64,000 nucleotides of DNA from Planctomycetota bacterium (lineage in GTDB: Bacteria > Planctomycetota > UBA8742 > UBA2392): NCBI GenBank assembly GCA_020848275.1, contig JADLAK010000015.1, positions 124,001-188,000 of the forward strand, written 5' to 3'. The translations under genes and the position numbers were made by a program. The notes beneath the pieces are model-generated. The model saw only the letters and a program-made list of their open reading frames with translations, had not been told where the DNA came from and made no database searches. Shown here piece after piece: positions 15,874 to 25,526 of this stretch. The first letter of the stretch is position 1. Each line of letters opens with the position of its first letter.

Positions 15874-18270
15874 ATGCGCGGGCCGCGCCTGTCAGCGTTT
15901 AATGTCATCCAGTTTGCGATCACGATTCTGGCCATTCTGTTCGGCCTGTACGGGTTTTTCCGCACCAGCCCCGCCGCAAACCGCGTGCACGACGACGTTG
16001 CCACGTGCGCCCCCACGCCCAGGCAGAACAAACCTACTGCGCCATCCGACGCGCCCATATCCGCGCCGCGCGCGACAACACGTCCGGCGGAACCGCTGGT
16101 GATCGACGCACCCGCGGATTCCCTCGTTGCAGGCAACGGACGCATCATCGGCCGCGTGAAATACACCAGCGGCGAGGCGGCGGGCGGCGTACGCGTTTCA
16201 TTGATGGGCCAGAATGCCGCCGCAATGCCGCCCAAGCCCGACTTTTCAGACATGGAAAAATACCGCCGCGAGTACGACGCGTATTTGCGCGAGTTCTCGC
16301 GCTACCTGATGGGCACACAGACCGACGGCGCGGGCCGCTTCGAGCTCACGAAAATCGCCGAGAGTCTTAAGTTCAATGTCACGGTCGGCGATCCTGGCGT
16401 AAACGAGCAGATGCAGGAGGCAACCGCGGGCGCGGACCTCGTGTTTACGCTCAAGCAGCCGGTAGTCGTGGAAGGCATCATAAGCCGCGAGGACGGCCTA
16501 GCCCTTGAAGCGCACAGCATCACGCTCAGCCTCGACCACGGGGGCTGGAGCCAACCCGTGCGTACTGTGCGCTTTGCCGCGGGCTCAAACGGGGAGTTCC
16601 GGCTCGAGACCTCGTCTGGCAAGTACGTCCTCAGCGTCGAACACAAGGGGCTGTTCCAGAAGGAAGTCTGCAAGGTCGACATGACGCGCGGCAACGCGTT
16701 GACGGAAATCGTGCTGGCAAAGGCCTGCGTGCTTTCGGGCGTTGTCAGCGGCGCAGACGGCTCGGGGCTGCCCGGCGTCACTGTCTACGTCGACATGCCG
16801 GGCCGCGACCTCAACCCGCGCCGCGGCAAGGAAGAAGAGGCGCCGACCTACGGCGCGCGCCGCCGCGCCTTCAGCGACGATGATGCGGAGCGCCAGGCAA
16901 AGATCGACGCCGAGCACAAAGCGAAACTTCGTGAACTTGAGGACGCCGCGCGGCTTAAGGCCGATGCGGCGCGCGTGGATGAACAGCGCAAACGCGACAT
17001 AGTTCGCGAAAGCGACGTGCATTTCCTGCAGGAATACCATCCGGTGAGCGTCATAACCGACGCATCGGGCAGGTATCGCATCGAAAACCTGCCCCCGGGC
17101 GCGTGCGTCGCGCACGCGCAGGTCGGTTCTCTGGCCGCCAAAAATGAACTGACGCTCGTGTCGGGCGACAACACCTGTAATTTCACGCTCGACACCGGAT
17201 GCCGCGTCAAGGTCAGCGCACGGGACACTCGGGGCAACGCCCTCGACGTCGCGGGCCTGGGGTTGGTCAACGAAAAGGGCCAATGGGTACAGGCGACGAT
17301 GTTGCCGGTGGTCACGCGCGGCGAGGCCGATTTCATCGGCGTCCCCGCAGGCAAGTATGCCGCAACGGTCACCATCGCCAGCAAAGCGAGCGTACAGCGC
17401 GACCTCGATGTCACGGGCGGCGTCTGCCGCCTTGACCTGATTCTCGAGGAACCCGGCGCGCTAAAGGGCCGGGTGAACACCGCCTCGGGCAAGATGCCGA
17501 TGGAAATTTACGCGCGCCTGATTTTCACCGGGACGAAAACAACCGATCCCAACGCCGACAAGGAGCGCGCAAAGTTCAACCAGCACATGGAATATCACGT
17601 CAACGGCGACAAGGACGGCAACTACAAGCTCGAAAACCTCCAGCCCGGCGCCTACGACTTCGTTGTATCGCTGATGAGCGATTACGACGACGTGCTTTTC
17701 AAGCAAAGCCTGACGATTGCCTCGGGCGAGCAAACCTGGGACGTGGTGCTGGACGAACGCTCGTCGCTGGTCGTCACGGTGGTGCTCGACGCCGGCCTTG
17801 AGCGCGAAAGCGCTTACATCATGCTGGCGGGCAAGGACAACGGCAAAGACGACCGCTCGGTCAACCGGGTGGGCAACCCCAACGAGAAAAATCAGTGCGA
17901 GTTTTTCTTCCTTGAGGAAGGCGAATACTACCTTTCGGCGCACTGCGAGGGCGCAGCGCAAACCTACATCCCCATCACCATCCGCCGCGGAGCCAACACG
18001 GCCTCGATCAATATCGGGCCATCCAATTGCGTTATGGTGACCAACGTGGCCGAGGGAGGCCAGGCCGACGGCGCCGGCATCAAAGCCGGCGACCTGATCA
18101 CGGCTTACAACGGCACGGCCATAACCACGCTCGAACAACTTGCGGCTGCGGTGCGCGCGACAGAAGGGCAGGAAGGCATCAGCGTCACCTTTGTGCGCAA
18201 CGGCGGGACCATGAGCGCGACGATCAAAGGCGGCCGCCTCGGCATCAACGGCCAGGATTTCCACCGCTAA
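15874..18270 (+). CDS. Secreted/anchored protein with carboxypeptidase-regulatory-like repeats and C-terminal PDZ
   Basis: 798 residues. Membrane anchor at about 12-30, then Pro/Thr linker. At least four beta-sandwich repeats of the carboxypeptidase-regulatory type are visible, each with a G-x-V/I core and a YxIENLPPG or YKLENLQPG turn (near 405 and 585). An insertion at about 330-375 is a charged coiled coil (AERQAKIDAEHKAKLREL). The C-terminus is a PDZ domain: GGQADGAGIKAGDLITAYNG near 727-746. Likely a surface or periplasmic scaffold. GGGGTAG before the ATG is a possible Shine-Dalgarno. Confidence 0.65.
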   Translation: MRGPRLSAFNVIQFAITILAILFGLYGFFRTSPAANRVHDDVATCAPTPRQNKPTAPSDAPISAPRATTRPAEPLVIDAPADSLVAGNGRIIGRVKYTSGEAAGGVRVSLMGQNAAAMPPKPDFSDMEKYRREYDAYLREFSRYLMGTQTDGAGRFELTKIAESLKFNVTVGDPGVNEQMQEATAGADLVFTLKQPVVVEGIISREDGLALEAHSITLSLDHGGWSQPVRTVRFAAGSNGEFRLETSSGKYVLSVEHKGLFQKEVCKVDMTRGNALTEIVLAKACVLSGVVSGADGSGLPGVTVYVDMPGRDLNPRRGKEEEAPTYGARRRAFSDDDAERQAKIDAEHKAKLRELEDAARLKADAARVDEQRKRDIVRESDVHFLQEYHPVSVITDASGRYRIENLPPGACVAHAQVGSLAAKNELTLVSGDNTCNFTLDTGCRVKVSARDTRGNALDVAGLGLVNEKGQWVQATMLPVVTRGEADFIGVPAGKYAATVTIASKASVQRDLDVTGGVCRLDLILEEPGALKGRVNTASGKMPMEIYARLIFTGTKTTDPNADKERAKFNQHMEYHVNGDKDGNYKLENLQPGAYDFVVSLMSDYDDVLFKQSLTIASGEQTWDVVLDERSSLVVTVVLDAGLERESAYIMLAGKDNGKDDRSVNRVGNPNEKNQCEFFFLEEGEYYLSAHCEGAAQTYIPITIRRGANTASINIGPSNCVMVTNVAEGGQADGAGIKAGDLITAYNGTAITTLEQLAAAVRATEGQEGISVTFVRNGGTMSATIKGGRLGINGQDFHR

Positions 18271-18331
18271 ACTGCGCGACCCCGAATTGGTCACGGTGTT
18301 ATAAGAACATCGTCCAGTTCGAGGTGGCGCC

Positions 18332-20041
18332 ATGCGCTCTATCACACGCCTTGCCGCATTGCTGTCGTTCATCGCCGCGGTGATTCTCTCATCGTGGTCC
18401 GGCGTCACCGCGGAAGACAAACCCGCGGACTGGAAAACCGAGATGCTCGACGTGCAAATACCGATGCGCGACGAGAAAAAACTCGCCGCCGATGTTTACC
18501 TGCCAAAAAAAGTCGGCAAGTATCCCGCCATCCTGATCCAGACACCCTACAACAAGTCCAACACCGGCAAGGCGATCAAACGCACCGGCGACATCGGCGA
18601 CTCCGGGCGGGGTTCCGGTTCGGATCTTTCGATCTTCGACTACGACAACTATGCGTACGTCGTTGTTGATTGGCGCGGTTTTTTCGGCAGCAAAGCCGCC
18701 CTGACTTCCGGTGAACGGCCCAGGCGGGGCGAGGACGGCTACGATTGCGTCGAATGGATCGCCGGGCAGGAGTGGTGCAACGGCAAGGTCGGCACCTGGG
18801 GCGGAAGCGCGCTCGCCAAACAGCAGTTCGACACCATGGTCGAGCAGCCGCCGCACCTGGTTTGCGCCGCGCCGTTGATCGCGCCCATGGGCTTTGCGTA
18901 CTACGACTACTACGAAGGCGGAATTCTGCTTGAGGGCCACGTCGAGATGCTGGACAAGCTGGGCTTTGGCGTGGGCGAAATTGTGCGAAAGTTTCCGCGA
19001 AGCGACGGCGCGCCGTGGAAGCTCGCGCGCCAACTGGCCAAGGGGCCGTCGAACATCAAAGTGCCGTGCTTGATGATCAGCGGCTGGTGGGACAATTACA
19101 CCGACCGCGTGCTGGAAACATTTGACGACCTCTGCACGATTGCCGGCGATCAAACCAACAAGCACTCGCGGCTGATCATGGGCCCGTGGGACCACGTCTC
19201 GGTCGGCCTTGCCAAGCAGGGAGATTGCGATTTCAAGGGCGCCGAAAAAGAATCCGGCCGCGCGGCCATGGCGTTCTTCGATTACTGGCTGCGCGACATG
19301 AAAGACAACGGCTGGGACAAAACGCCGCGCATCCGTTACTGGCAATGCTTCGAAGGCGGCAAGGGCGAATGGCGCAGCGCCGAAAAGTGGGAGGACATCA
19401 AACGCTCGTGGAAGCACATGTTCCTGACCGCCGAGGGCGGCATCCAGGCCGATGCGCTGTCCACCAGGGCCGCCAAAGAAGCACCCCTGACGCGCAAGTA
19501 CACCTATGATCCGCTCAACCCGTGCCCGACGCTGGGCGGCGCCAACCTTCCGCCTATGCCACATGGGCCCACCGATCAAAGCGACCTTGGCAAGCGCCCC
19601 GACGTCCTGAGTTACACCAGTGCAGCCTTCGGCGAGCCGCTCCATCTCAACGGCAACATCGAACTGTCGATCTGGTTTGCCGCCAACCGCAAGGATTGCG
19701 ACCTGTTCATGCGCGTCTGCGACGTTGGACCCGACGGCAAAGCCATCCTGATTGCCGAAGCCGCCCGCCGGGCCAAGTATCGCAACGTCGCCTATTCCGT
19801 GCAGGAACTAATCGCGGGCGACCAAAACAACACCGTACTACGCTGCCCGGCCACAGCCTACACGCTTCAAAAAGGACACAAATTGCGGCTGTATATCTCG
19901 TCGGGCAACTATCCGCGTTATGAACGCAACACGCATACCCTCGCCGACCATTGGGACAACCAAAGCGCCAAGTCGGTCGAAGTCACCGTATTTCATGACA
20001 AAGACGCCTATGCCGACTTGACCCTTCCCTGCGCGCAATAG
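18332..20041 (+). CDS. Secreted CocE/NonD-family serine hydrolase
   Basis: 569 residues with a signal peptide ending near VTAEDK. Domain order fits the X-Pro dipeptidyl-peptidase/cocaine-esterase family: ADVYLPKKVGKYPAILIQTPYNK, VVVDWRGFFGS, GTWGGSALAKQQF around the nucleophile serine, SGWWDNYTD and MGPWDHVS with the catalytic Asp and His, then a C-terminal jelly roll from about 420. These enzymes hydrolyse acyl or amide bonds. Substrate unknown. GGTGGC is the only purine-rich stretch before the ATG. Confidence 0.8.
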   Translation: MRSITRLAALLSFIAAVILSSWSGVTAEDKPADWKTEMLDVQIPMRDEKKLAADVYLPKKVGKYPAILIQTPYNKSNTGKAIKRTGDIGDSGRGSGSDLSIFDYDNYAYVVVDWRGFFGSKAALTSGERPRRGEDGYDCVEWIAGQEWCNGKVGTWGGSALAKQQFDTMVEQPPHLVCAAPLIAPMGFAYYDYYEGGILLEGHVEMLDKLGFGVGEIVRKFPRSDGAPWKLARQLAKGPSNIKVPCLMISGWWDNYTDRVLETFDDLCTIAGDQTNKHSRLIMGPWDHVSVGLAKQGDCDFKGAEKESGRAAMAFFDYWLRDMKDNGWDKTPRIRYWQCFEGGKGEWRSAEKWEDIKRSWKHMFLTAEGGIQADALSTRAAKEAPLTRKYTYDPLNPCPTLGGANLPPMPHGPTDQSDLGKRPDVLSYTSAAFGEPLHLNGNIELSIWFAANRKDCDLFMRVCDVGPDGKAILIAEAARRAKYRNVAYSVQELIAGDQNNTVLRCPATAYTLQKGHKLRLYISSGNYPRYERNTHTLADHWDNQSAKSVEVTVFHDKDAYADLTLPCAQ

Positions 20042-20175
20042 GGCTTTTGGGCATACGCGTGGAACAGTGCAATCCGGCCGCCGCACAAGCATTGTTACGC
20101 CCGCCGTTTCCGTTTAGGATGCCAGGTATCGTCAATATGACGCTGTTTCAGAACCCTGAGCGAGGCTATTTTCGA

Positions 20176-20262
20176 GCGCCGAGCGAGCAGCAAGAAGCCC
20201 GACCGAGCCGTATCCGCTGATACGACGCAGGGAGGGCGACGCAGAGATGCGACGCTCGCCGC
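20176..20262 (+). repeat. Dispersed structured element, copy B
   Basis: 87 bases inside the 314-base gap 20042-20355; the rest of that gap shows no gene. Outer arms GCG-C-CGAGC (20176-20184) and GCTCG-C-CGC (20254-20262) pair; TTTTC/GAAAA extends the stem to 20169-20268 with one bulged G. The inner hairpin CGTATC/GATACG is at 20209-20224. Two outer pairs and most inner pairs differ from copies A and C yet still pair. It lies 94 bases before pilT. Confidence 0.75.
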
Positions 20263-20355
20263 TGAAAAGAGCCCGCGAGAGGGTTTTGAGTCAGCGTCGA
20301 AACCAGAACGCTTGCGCGCCAATTTGGCGCCGGTCGTTCGGCTACAAGGATTGCC

Positions 20356-21780
20356 ATGGCCGGAAACCCGAACCTTCCTCGTCGTCCGCAGTCGCCCCTT
20401 CCCACGCAGGGAGGCGCGCGCCCGGTTAATCGCCCGCTGCCGCCGCTCCCGCCGCTGCCGCAAGCCGCGCCTCAAGGCGGCCACCAGGAAGAGGCCTGGT
20501 CGCCGCCCCCGCCGCCCGCGCCCAACGCCGACAACTGGGGCCCGCCGGGAGGCGAAGACGCCGAGATGGACCTTGGCGGCATAGGGCCGGTTTCCGCGCC
20601 GCCGTCATCGCCGGGCGTCAACACCATGGCGCTGCAGAAGAAGGTCACCGAACGTCTTCAGCGCGAACGCGCCGACAAGGGCGGTGAGGGTTTCTTTGGC
20701 GGCGCGATGCTCAACCAGTTGCTTGATATCGCCGAGTCCGAGAAGGCCTCGGACCTGCACCTTTGCGCCGGCGCGCCGCCGGTGCTGCGCATCAACGGCA
20801 AACTCACGCCCGTCGAGGCCAAGCTGCTTTCGCCGGAAGACACGGAATCGGCCCTGCGCCAGATCCTCAGCGACCGCGAAATGGAGCGCTTCTACGAACA
20901 CCGCGCGCTCGACTGCACACACACCACGCCCGACGGCAAGAACCGTTTTCGCGTCAGCGCCTACGTCCAGCGCGGCGCGATCACGGTGGTTTACCGCCGC
21001 ATTCCCAACAACGTGCTGAACTTCCAGGCCCTGGGCCTTCCTCCCGCGGCCAGCAAGCTGCACACGCTCAAGGACGGCATGGTGCTTTGCGTGGGCCCCA
21101 CGGGCTCGGGCAAATCGACGACGCTGGCGACAATCATCGACCAGATCAACGAGAATTTTAACCACAACATCATCACCATCGAAGATCCGATCGAATACGT
21201 GCACAAGCACAAGCGCTCGCTGGTCAACCAGCGCGAGCTCCACAGCGACGTCAACAGCTTCGCCGACGCGCTGCACTTCGCATTGCGCGAAGACCCCAAC
21301 GTCATCATGGTGGGCGAATTGCGCGACATCGAATCGCTGCGCACGGCCGTCACCGCCGCCGAGACGGGCCACTTGGTGCTGTCGACGCTGCACGCCATCG
21401 ACACGGTCTCGACCATCGACCGCATCTGCGCGATGTTCCCGGCCGAGGAGCAGGAGTACATCCGCCTTCAGCTTTCGATGGTGCTTCGCGCGATTATCGC
21501 CCAGCGCCTGATCCCGACCAAGGACGGCAGCAAGCGCGTGCTGTGCGCCGAACTGCTGCTGGTGACGACCGCGGTCGCGAACATGATTCGCCTCGCCCAG
21601 CCCGCGCTGATTTACCAGGCGCTGGAAACCGGAGCGAGCCACGGCATGGTCGCGTTCGACAAGAGCCTGATCGAGCTGTGCAAGCGCGGGCTTGTGGACG
21701 CCGACACGGCCATTCGCCAGGCGCGCGCCCAGAAGAAGGTGGCCGAACAACTGGGCAAGGCCGGCGCCATCAGCGGGTAA
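20356..21780 (+). CDS. pilT: PilT-type retraction ATPase with a Pro-rich N-terminal extension
   Basis: 474 residues, hexameric cytoplasmic ATPase that disassembles type IV pili. Core from about 115: GAMLNQLLDIAESEKASDLHL, Walker A GPTGSGKST, Asp box ITIEDPIEYVH, Walker B NVIMVGELRD, His box AETGHLVLSTLHA. The AIRNLIRE retraction motif of classical PilT is not evident, so PilU- or PilB-like roles stay possible. The first 100 residues are Pro/Gly-rich (LPPLPPLPQAAPQ) and probably disordered. No other pilus genes in the window. Confidence 0.85.
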   Translation: MAGNPNLPRRPQSPLPTQGGARPVNRPLPPLPPLPQAAPQGGHQEEAWSPPPPPAPNADNWGPPGGEDAEMDLGGIGPVSAPPSSPGVNTMALQKKVTERLQRERADKGGEGFFGGAMLNQLLDIAESEKASDLHLCAGAPPVLRINGKLTPVEAKLLSPEDTESALRQILSDREMERFYEHRALDCTHTTPDGKNRFRVSAYVQRGAITVVYRRIPNNVLNFQALGLPPAASKLHTLKDGMVLCVGPTGSGKSTTLATIIDQINENFNHNIITIEDPIEYVHKHKRSLVNQRELHSDVNSFADALHFALREDPNVIMVGELRDIESLRTAVTAAETGHLVLSTLHAIDTVSTIDRICAMFPAEEQEYIRLQLSMVLRAIIAQRLIPTKDGSKRVLCAELLLVTTAVANMIRLAQPALIYQALETGASHGMVAFDKSLIELCKRGLVDADTAIRQARAQKKVAEQLGKAGAISG

Positions 21781-21795
21781 TTCAAGAAAAAGGCA

Positions 21796-21870
21796 TACAC
21801 GGATAGGCAGGATAAACAGGATGGCGACCAGGCAGCTGCCATTATTCTGTCCATCCTGTTCATCCGTGTA
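21796..21870. repeat. Inverted-repeat spacer element, ACACGGAT family
   Basis: Left arm 21796-21824 has three 9-base units (ACACGGATA, GGCAGGATA, AACAGGATG); right arm 21851-21870 has the reverse complement of two. The centre holds the palindrome GGCAGCTGCC. It fills the pilT to cysteine desulfurase gap. Confidence 0.8.
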
Positions 21871-21896
21871 AGCTGTTCCGTTATCGAGGGCTTTTC

Positions 21897-23087
21897 ATGC
21901 TGAATTTTGACAACAACGCCACCACGCCCGTCGCCCCGGAAGTGCTTGAAGAGTTGATCCGCGTCACGCGCGACATCCACGGCAACTCGAGTTCCGGCCA
22001 CAGCATCGGCGTTGCGGCCGGCGACTTGCTCGAGAACTGCCGCAAGCGCGTGGCGAAAGTCCTCAACGCCAAGCTGCCCAGCGAAATCGTGTTTACCTCG
22101 GGCGGCACCGAAAGCGACAATGCGGCCATTCGCGGCTGCGCCTGGGCCATGAAAGACGCAGGCCGGGGAAACCACATCATCACCTGCGCCATTGAGCACC
22201 GCGCGGTGCTGGCGCCCTGCGAGTGGCTGGCCAAACACGGTTACGAAGTGACGGTGCTGGGCGTGGACAAAAACGGCCGCATCAGCCTCGACGAATTCAA
22301 GAAGGCGCTGCGCCCTCAGACAATTCTCGTCTCGGTGATGCTGGCCAACAACGAAATCGGCACGGTGCAGCCCATTGAACAACTGGGTGCGCTCGCCAGG
22401 ACCCACGGCTTCATCCTGCACACCGACGCGGTGCAGGTCGCGGGCAAGCTGCCGATCGACGTACAGGCGCTTGGCGTCCACGCGCTCAGCCTCTCGGCGC
22501 ACAAGTTCTACGGCCCCAAGGGCGTGGGCATTCTCTATCTCCGCGACAACACGCCCTACACGCCCTTCATGCTGGGCGGCACGCACGAGTACAACAAGCG
22601 GGCGGGCACCGTCGCCGTGCCGCAGATCGCCGCCATGACCACGGCGCTCGAACTGGTTGAAAAGAAACGCCAGTCCAGGGGCGCGGAAGTCAAACGCCTG
22701 CGCGATTTGCTGGTGCAGCTTACGCTCAAGGACGTGCCGGGCACGCACGTCAACGGCGACCTGAACCTGTGCACGCCCAACACCGCGAGCCTGCGCTTTG
22801 ACGGGCTCTACGGCGGGCATTTGCTGCGCAAGCTCGATGATGAAGGCGTGCTCGCTTCGGCAGGCTCAGCATGCATGTGGGAACAAACTAAGCCGAGCCA
22901 CGTGCTAACGGCGCTGGGTTTGACCGACGCCGAGGGCGGCAGCACGCTGCGTTTCTCGCTGGGCTTCGACAACACCGAAGATCAGGTGCGCGAACTGGTT
23001 GTTAAACTCGCGCGGCTGGTGCCCGAAATCCGCAAGGCCCCGCCGCAAGCAATCCGGCCGCCCAAAGAGCGAGTCGCGACGCATTAA
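21897..23087 (+). CDS. NifS/IscS-type cysteine desulfurase
   Basis: 396 residues, PLP enzyme that takes sulfur from cysteine as a persulfide for Fe-S clusters or tRNA thiolation. Opening FDNNATTPVAPEV, FTSGGTESDNAAI at about 62-74, PLP lysine in LSAHKFYGPKG near 203, and the active Cys near 326 in SAGSACMWEQTKPSHVL. The last differs from the usual SACTS after the Cys. No iscU or tusA beside it. It starts after a hairpin spacer and converges with rsfS. Confidence 0.9.
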   Translation: MLNFDNNATTPVAPEVLEELIRVTRDIHGNSSSGHSIGVAAGDLLENCRKRVAKVLNAKLPSEIVFTSGGTESDNAAIRGCAWAMKDAGRGNHIITCAIEHRAVLAPCEWLAKHGYEVTVLGVDKNGRISLDEFKKALRPQTILVSVMLANNEIGTVQPIEQLGALARTHGFILHTDAVQVAGKLPIDVQALGVHALSLSAHKFYGPKGVGILYLRDNTPYTPFMLGGTHEYNKRAGTVAVPQIAAMTTALELVEKKRQSRGAEVKRLRDLLVQLTLKDVPGTHVNGDLNLCTPNTASLRFDGLYGGHLLRKLDDEGVLASAGSACMWEQTKPSHVLTALGLTDAEGGSTLRFSLGFDNTEDQVRELVVKLARLVPEIRKAPPQAIRPPKERVATH

Positions 23088-23104
23088 AACGGGGCTCGGG
23101 ACCG

Positions 23105-23485
23105 TTACTGTCCTACCGCCTTGCGTAACTCGCCTTCGGATTCGGCAATGATCTTCGCGTCGGCCCAGGTTTCGTCGATCGCGTAATACTCGCGCGCCTC
23201 GGCCATGAAGATGTGCACCACGAAATCGCCGTAGTCCACCAGCACCCACCAGCCCGAATCCTGGCCTTCCACGCCAATAGCGCGACGGCCTGCGAGGTCG
23301 CGCAGCTTCTCCTGCACCGCACGCCCCATCGCGGCCGCTTGCGGCGCGCTTTCGACGGTGGCGACAATGAAATAATCGGCAACGATGGTGAGGTCGCCCA
23401 CGCCCAGCAGGCGAACCTGGCGGCCCTTCTTCTCGAGGCAAGTATCAAAGGCGGCGCGCGCCTGCTGCAACGTATCGATGATCAT
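23105..23485 (-). CDS. rsfS: Ribosome silencing factor RsfS
   Basis: 126 residues. KGRQVRLLGVGDLTIVADYF, GQDSGWWVLVDYGDFVVHIF and REYYAIDETWADAK are hallmark RsfS segments. The protein binds uL14 on the 50S subunit and blocks subunit joining in starvation. Its start overlaps the stop of the histidine kinase gene by four bases, so it is the last gene of a four-gene minus-strand run. Usual neighbours nadD and proA are absent. Confidence 0.92.
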   Translation of the reverse strand: MIIDTLQQARAAFDTCLEKKGRQVRLLGVGDLTIVADYFIVATVESAPQAAAMGRAVQEKLRDLAGRRAIGVEGQDSGWWVLVDYGDFVVHIFMAEAREYYAIDETWADAKIIAESEGELRKAVGQ

Positions 23486-24648
23486 TCTCCCGCGGCTACA
23501 AGTTCACTCGCGCGTGCCCTCAGCGGCAGGCGCATCCCGAAGGTCGAGCCGCGTCCCGGTTCGCTTTGCACGAAGACCGTTCCGCCATGAAGCTGTGCGA
23601 CGTGTTTCACAATCGCCAGCCCAAGCCCCGAACCCTCGAAATTCGACGTGTAACTCGTATCCACCCGGAAGAATTTCTGCCAGAGCTTTTCCTGGTTTTC
23701 GCGCGAAATCCCGATCCCACGGTCGGCGACGCTGAATTCAATTTCGTTATTGCCGACCCGCACCGCCAGCGTGATTTCTCCGCCGTCAGGCGAATATTTC
23801 ACCGCATTCTTCAGCAAGTGCCGCAACGCCATCAGCATGTTGTCGCGGTCGATCATAACCCGCGGCAAGCCCGCCGGGATATCCAGGCACAGCTTGTGCC
23901 GCGGCGTTTCTTTCAGGCTCGCAATCGCGTCGCGCGCCACCAGCGCAACGTCGCAGTCGCAGGCGTGCAGCCGTGCCCGGCCGCTTTCCAGCCGCATCAG
24001 CCCAAGCATGTCGTTCACAAGCGCGTTGAGCCGCAGCGCGGAATCGCCAATGACCTCGAACAGCGGCGCCGCAGCAGGGCCAAATTTGCCTGCGTCGGCG
24101 GCGAGCAACTCGACGCCTGCCATGATCGCGGTCAGTGGCGTCTTGAGTTCGTGGCTTGCGGTGTTGAGGAAATCGGTCTTGAGCTGGTCGAGGTCGCGCA
24201 ACTGCTGCACTTCGCGTGAAAGGCTCTGGTCGCGGCAGAGAAACAAATAACCCTGCGGTTTGCCCTCGCGGTCAAGCAGGTGGCTCGCCGAGACGCCGAT
24301 CTGCATGCCCTCGTTGCGCGGCAGGCTGAGGGTGGCGTCGGCATCAGCGGACGCCTTGTCGGCCTGGAGGCCCAGTTTCAGCTTCGTGAACACGGGCGTG
24401 ATCGAGGCCGGCAGCGCGGCTTCGTAGGACTCGCCGATGACATAGACGCGGCGCAGGCCAAACAGGAATTCCGCGTTGGCGTTGACTGCGAGCACCTTGC
24501 CGTCCAGCCCGATGGCGATGATGCCCATCGGCACCGATTCGATGATGTTGTCGAGCAGCAGACTGAGCTTGCGCACCCGTCGCGACGGCGGCTCATCGGG
24601 CCTCGCGGCCCCGCCCGTCACGCCGTCTGGCGGCAACTGCGTCGTCAC
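23482..24648 (-). CDS. Cytoplasmic PAS-domain sensor histidine kinase
   Basis: 388 residues, no membrane segment. A PAS domain at about 28-145 (IIESVPMGIIAIGLDGKVLAVN), then a DHp helix with the phospho-accepting His in NTASHELKTPLTAI near 167, then the ATPase domain: NAVKYSPDGG (N box), ADRGIGISRENQ (G1) and FEGSGLGLAIVKH (G2). The absence of a receiver or response regulator nearby leaves its partner unknown. It lies 8 bases after the HDOD gene and is coupled to rsfS. Confidence 0.88.
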   Translation of the reverse strand: MTTQLPPDGVTGGAARPDEPPSRRVRKLSLLLDNIIESVPMGIIAIGLDGKVLAVNANAEFLFGLRRVYVIGESYEAALPASITPVFTKLKLGLQADKASADADATLSLPRNEGMQIGVSASHLLDREGKPQGYLFLCRDQSLSREVQQLRDLDQLKTDFLNTASHELKTPLTAIMAGVELLAADAGKFGPAAAPLFEVIGDSALRLNALVNDMLGLMRLESGRARLHACDCDVALVARDAIASLKETPRHKLCLDIPAGLPRVMIDRDNMLMALRHLLKNAVKYSPDGGEITLAVRVGNNEIEFSVADRGIGISRENQEKLWQKFFRVDTSYTSNFEGSGLGLAIVKHVAQLHGGTVFVQSEPGRGSTFGMRLPLRARASELVAAGE

Positions 24649-24656
24649 AGGTCACC

Positions 24657-25526
24657 TCATGCAGCCATCTGCAGCACCGCCGCCGATGTGTCGTAGGATT
24701 TCAGCAGAGTGTTTGCATCCTGCGTCAAACCCGCTTCGTCGACCTTCAGTTCCATCAGCGCCACGCCGTCGACGTCGGCGACGAATTTTTCCCCCGCGCC
24801 CAGCCAGCCCAGCGAACCGGCCAGCGTGTCGGCCACGTGCACGCACTGCGCGATTTCGCGGTACTCAGGCGGCGCTTTTTGCGGCGCGCGGTAATGTTTC
24901 AGGCACTGCACGAGCAACTCGGGGAAATTCCAATACTGTGCGATCTCCGAGCCCAGGGACGCGACGTCGCATTCCAGCACCTGCGCCGCCGCCTGGTTGA
25001 CCGGGATCTCAAGTTCGTTCACCTCGGCCAGCACCTTGCGATAAAGGTCGGGCGCGCGGCCCGCAAGCATCGCCTTGCCAAGTTCACTCAACAGGCCAAC
25101 GACAAACGCGTCGTCGGCGCGCGCCGGGCACACGCGTTTGGCGATAAGCTCGGACGCCAGCGCCGTGGCGACGGCGTGCTCCCAGTAGCGGCGGAAGCTG
25201 AACTCGCCCGGGCGCTCCAGCCCCGTGAACATCTGCGCCACCGACGCCGTGACCGCGAGGTTGCGCACCTTCGCAAAACCCAGCAGCACGATCGCGCGCG
25301 TCACGTTGCTGACTTTGCGCGGGAAGCCGTAAAACGCGCTGTTCACCAGCCGCAGCACGCGCGACGACAGCGCCGGGTCGTTGGCGATCAACTTCGAGAT
25401 GTCCGCGGCGCTGCTTTCGGCGCTGGTCGTCATGCGCAGGATTTTCGCAATCACGTGCGGCAGCGTCGGCAGCTCTTTGGCGCCGCGCATGACTTCTTGC
25501 AGCACCGCCTGGCAGCGCGTGGTCAT
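24657..25526 (-). CDS. HDOD-domain signalling protein
   Basis: 289 residues. LPTLPHVIAKILRMTTSAES, then SKLIANDPALSSRVLRLVNSAFYG and KVSNVTRAIVLLGFAKVRNLA are the HDOD signature. HDOD proteins are HD-like but catalytically inactive and act in signalling, often with cyclic-di-GMP or kinases. ATG overlaps the stop of the preceding 109-residue gene by four bases. Confidence 0.88.
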   Translation of the reverse strand: MTTRCQAVLQEVMRGAKELPTLPHVIAKILRMTTSAESSAADISKLIANDPALSSRVLRLVNSAFYGFPRKVSNVTRAIVLLGFAKVRNLAVTASVAQMFTGLERPGEFSFRRYWEHAVATALASELIAKRVCPARADDAFVVGLLSELGKAMLAGRAPDLYRKVLAEVNELEIPVNQAAAQVLECDVASLGSEIAQYWNFPELLVQCLKHYRAPQKAPPEYREIAQCVHVADTLAGSLGWLGAGEKFVADVDGVALMELKVDEAGLTQDANTLLKSYDTSAAVLQMAA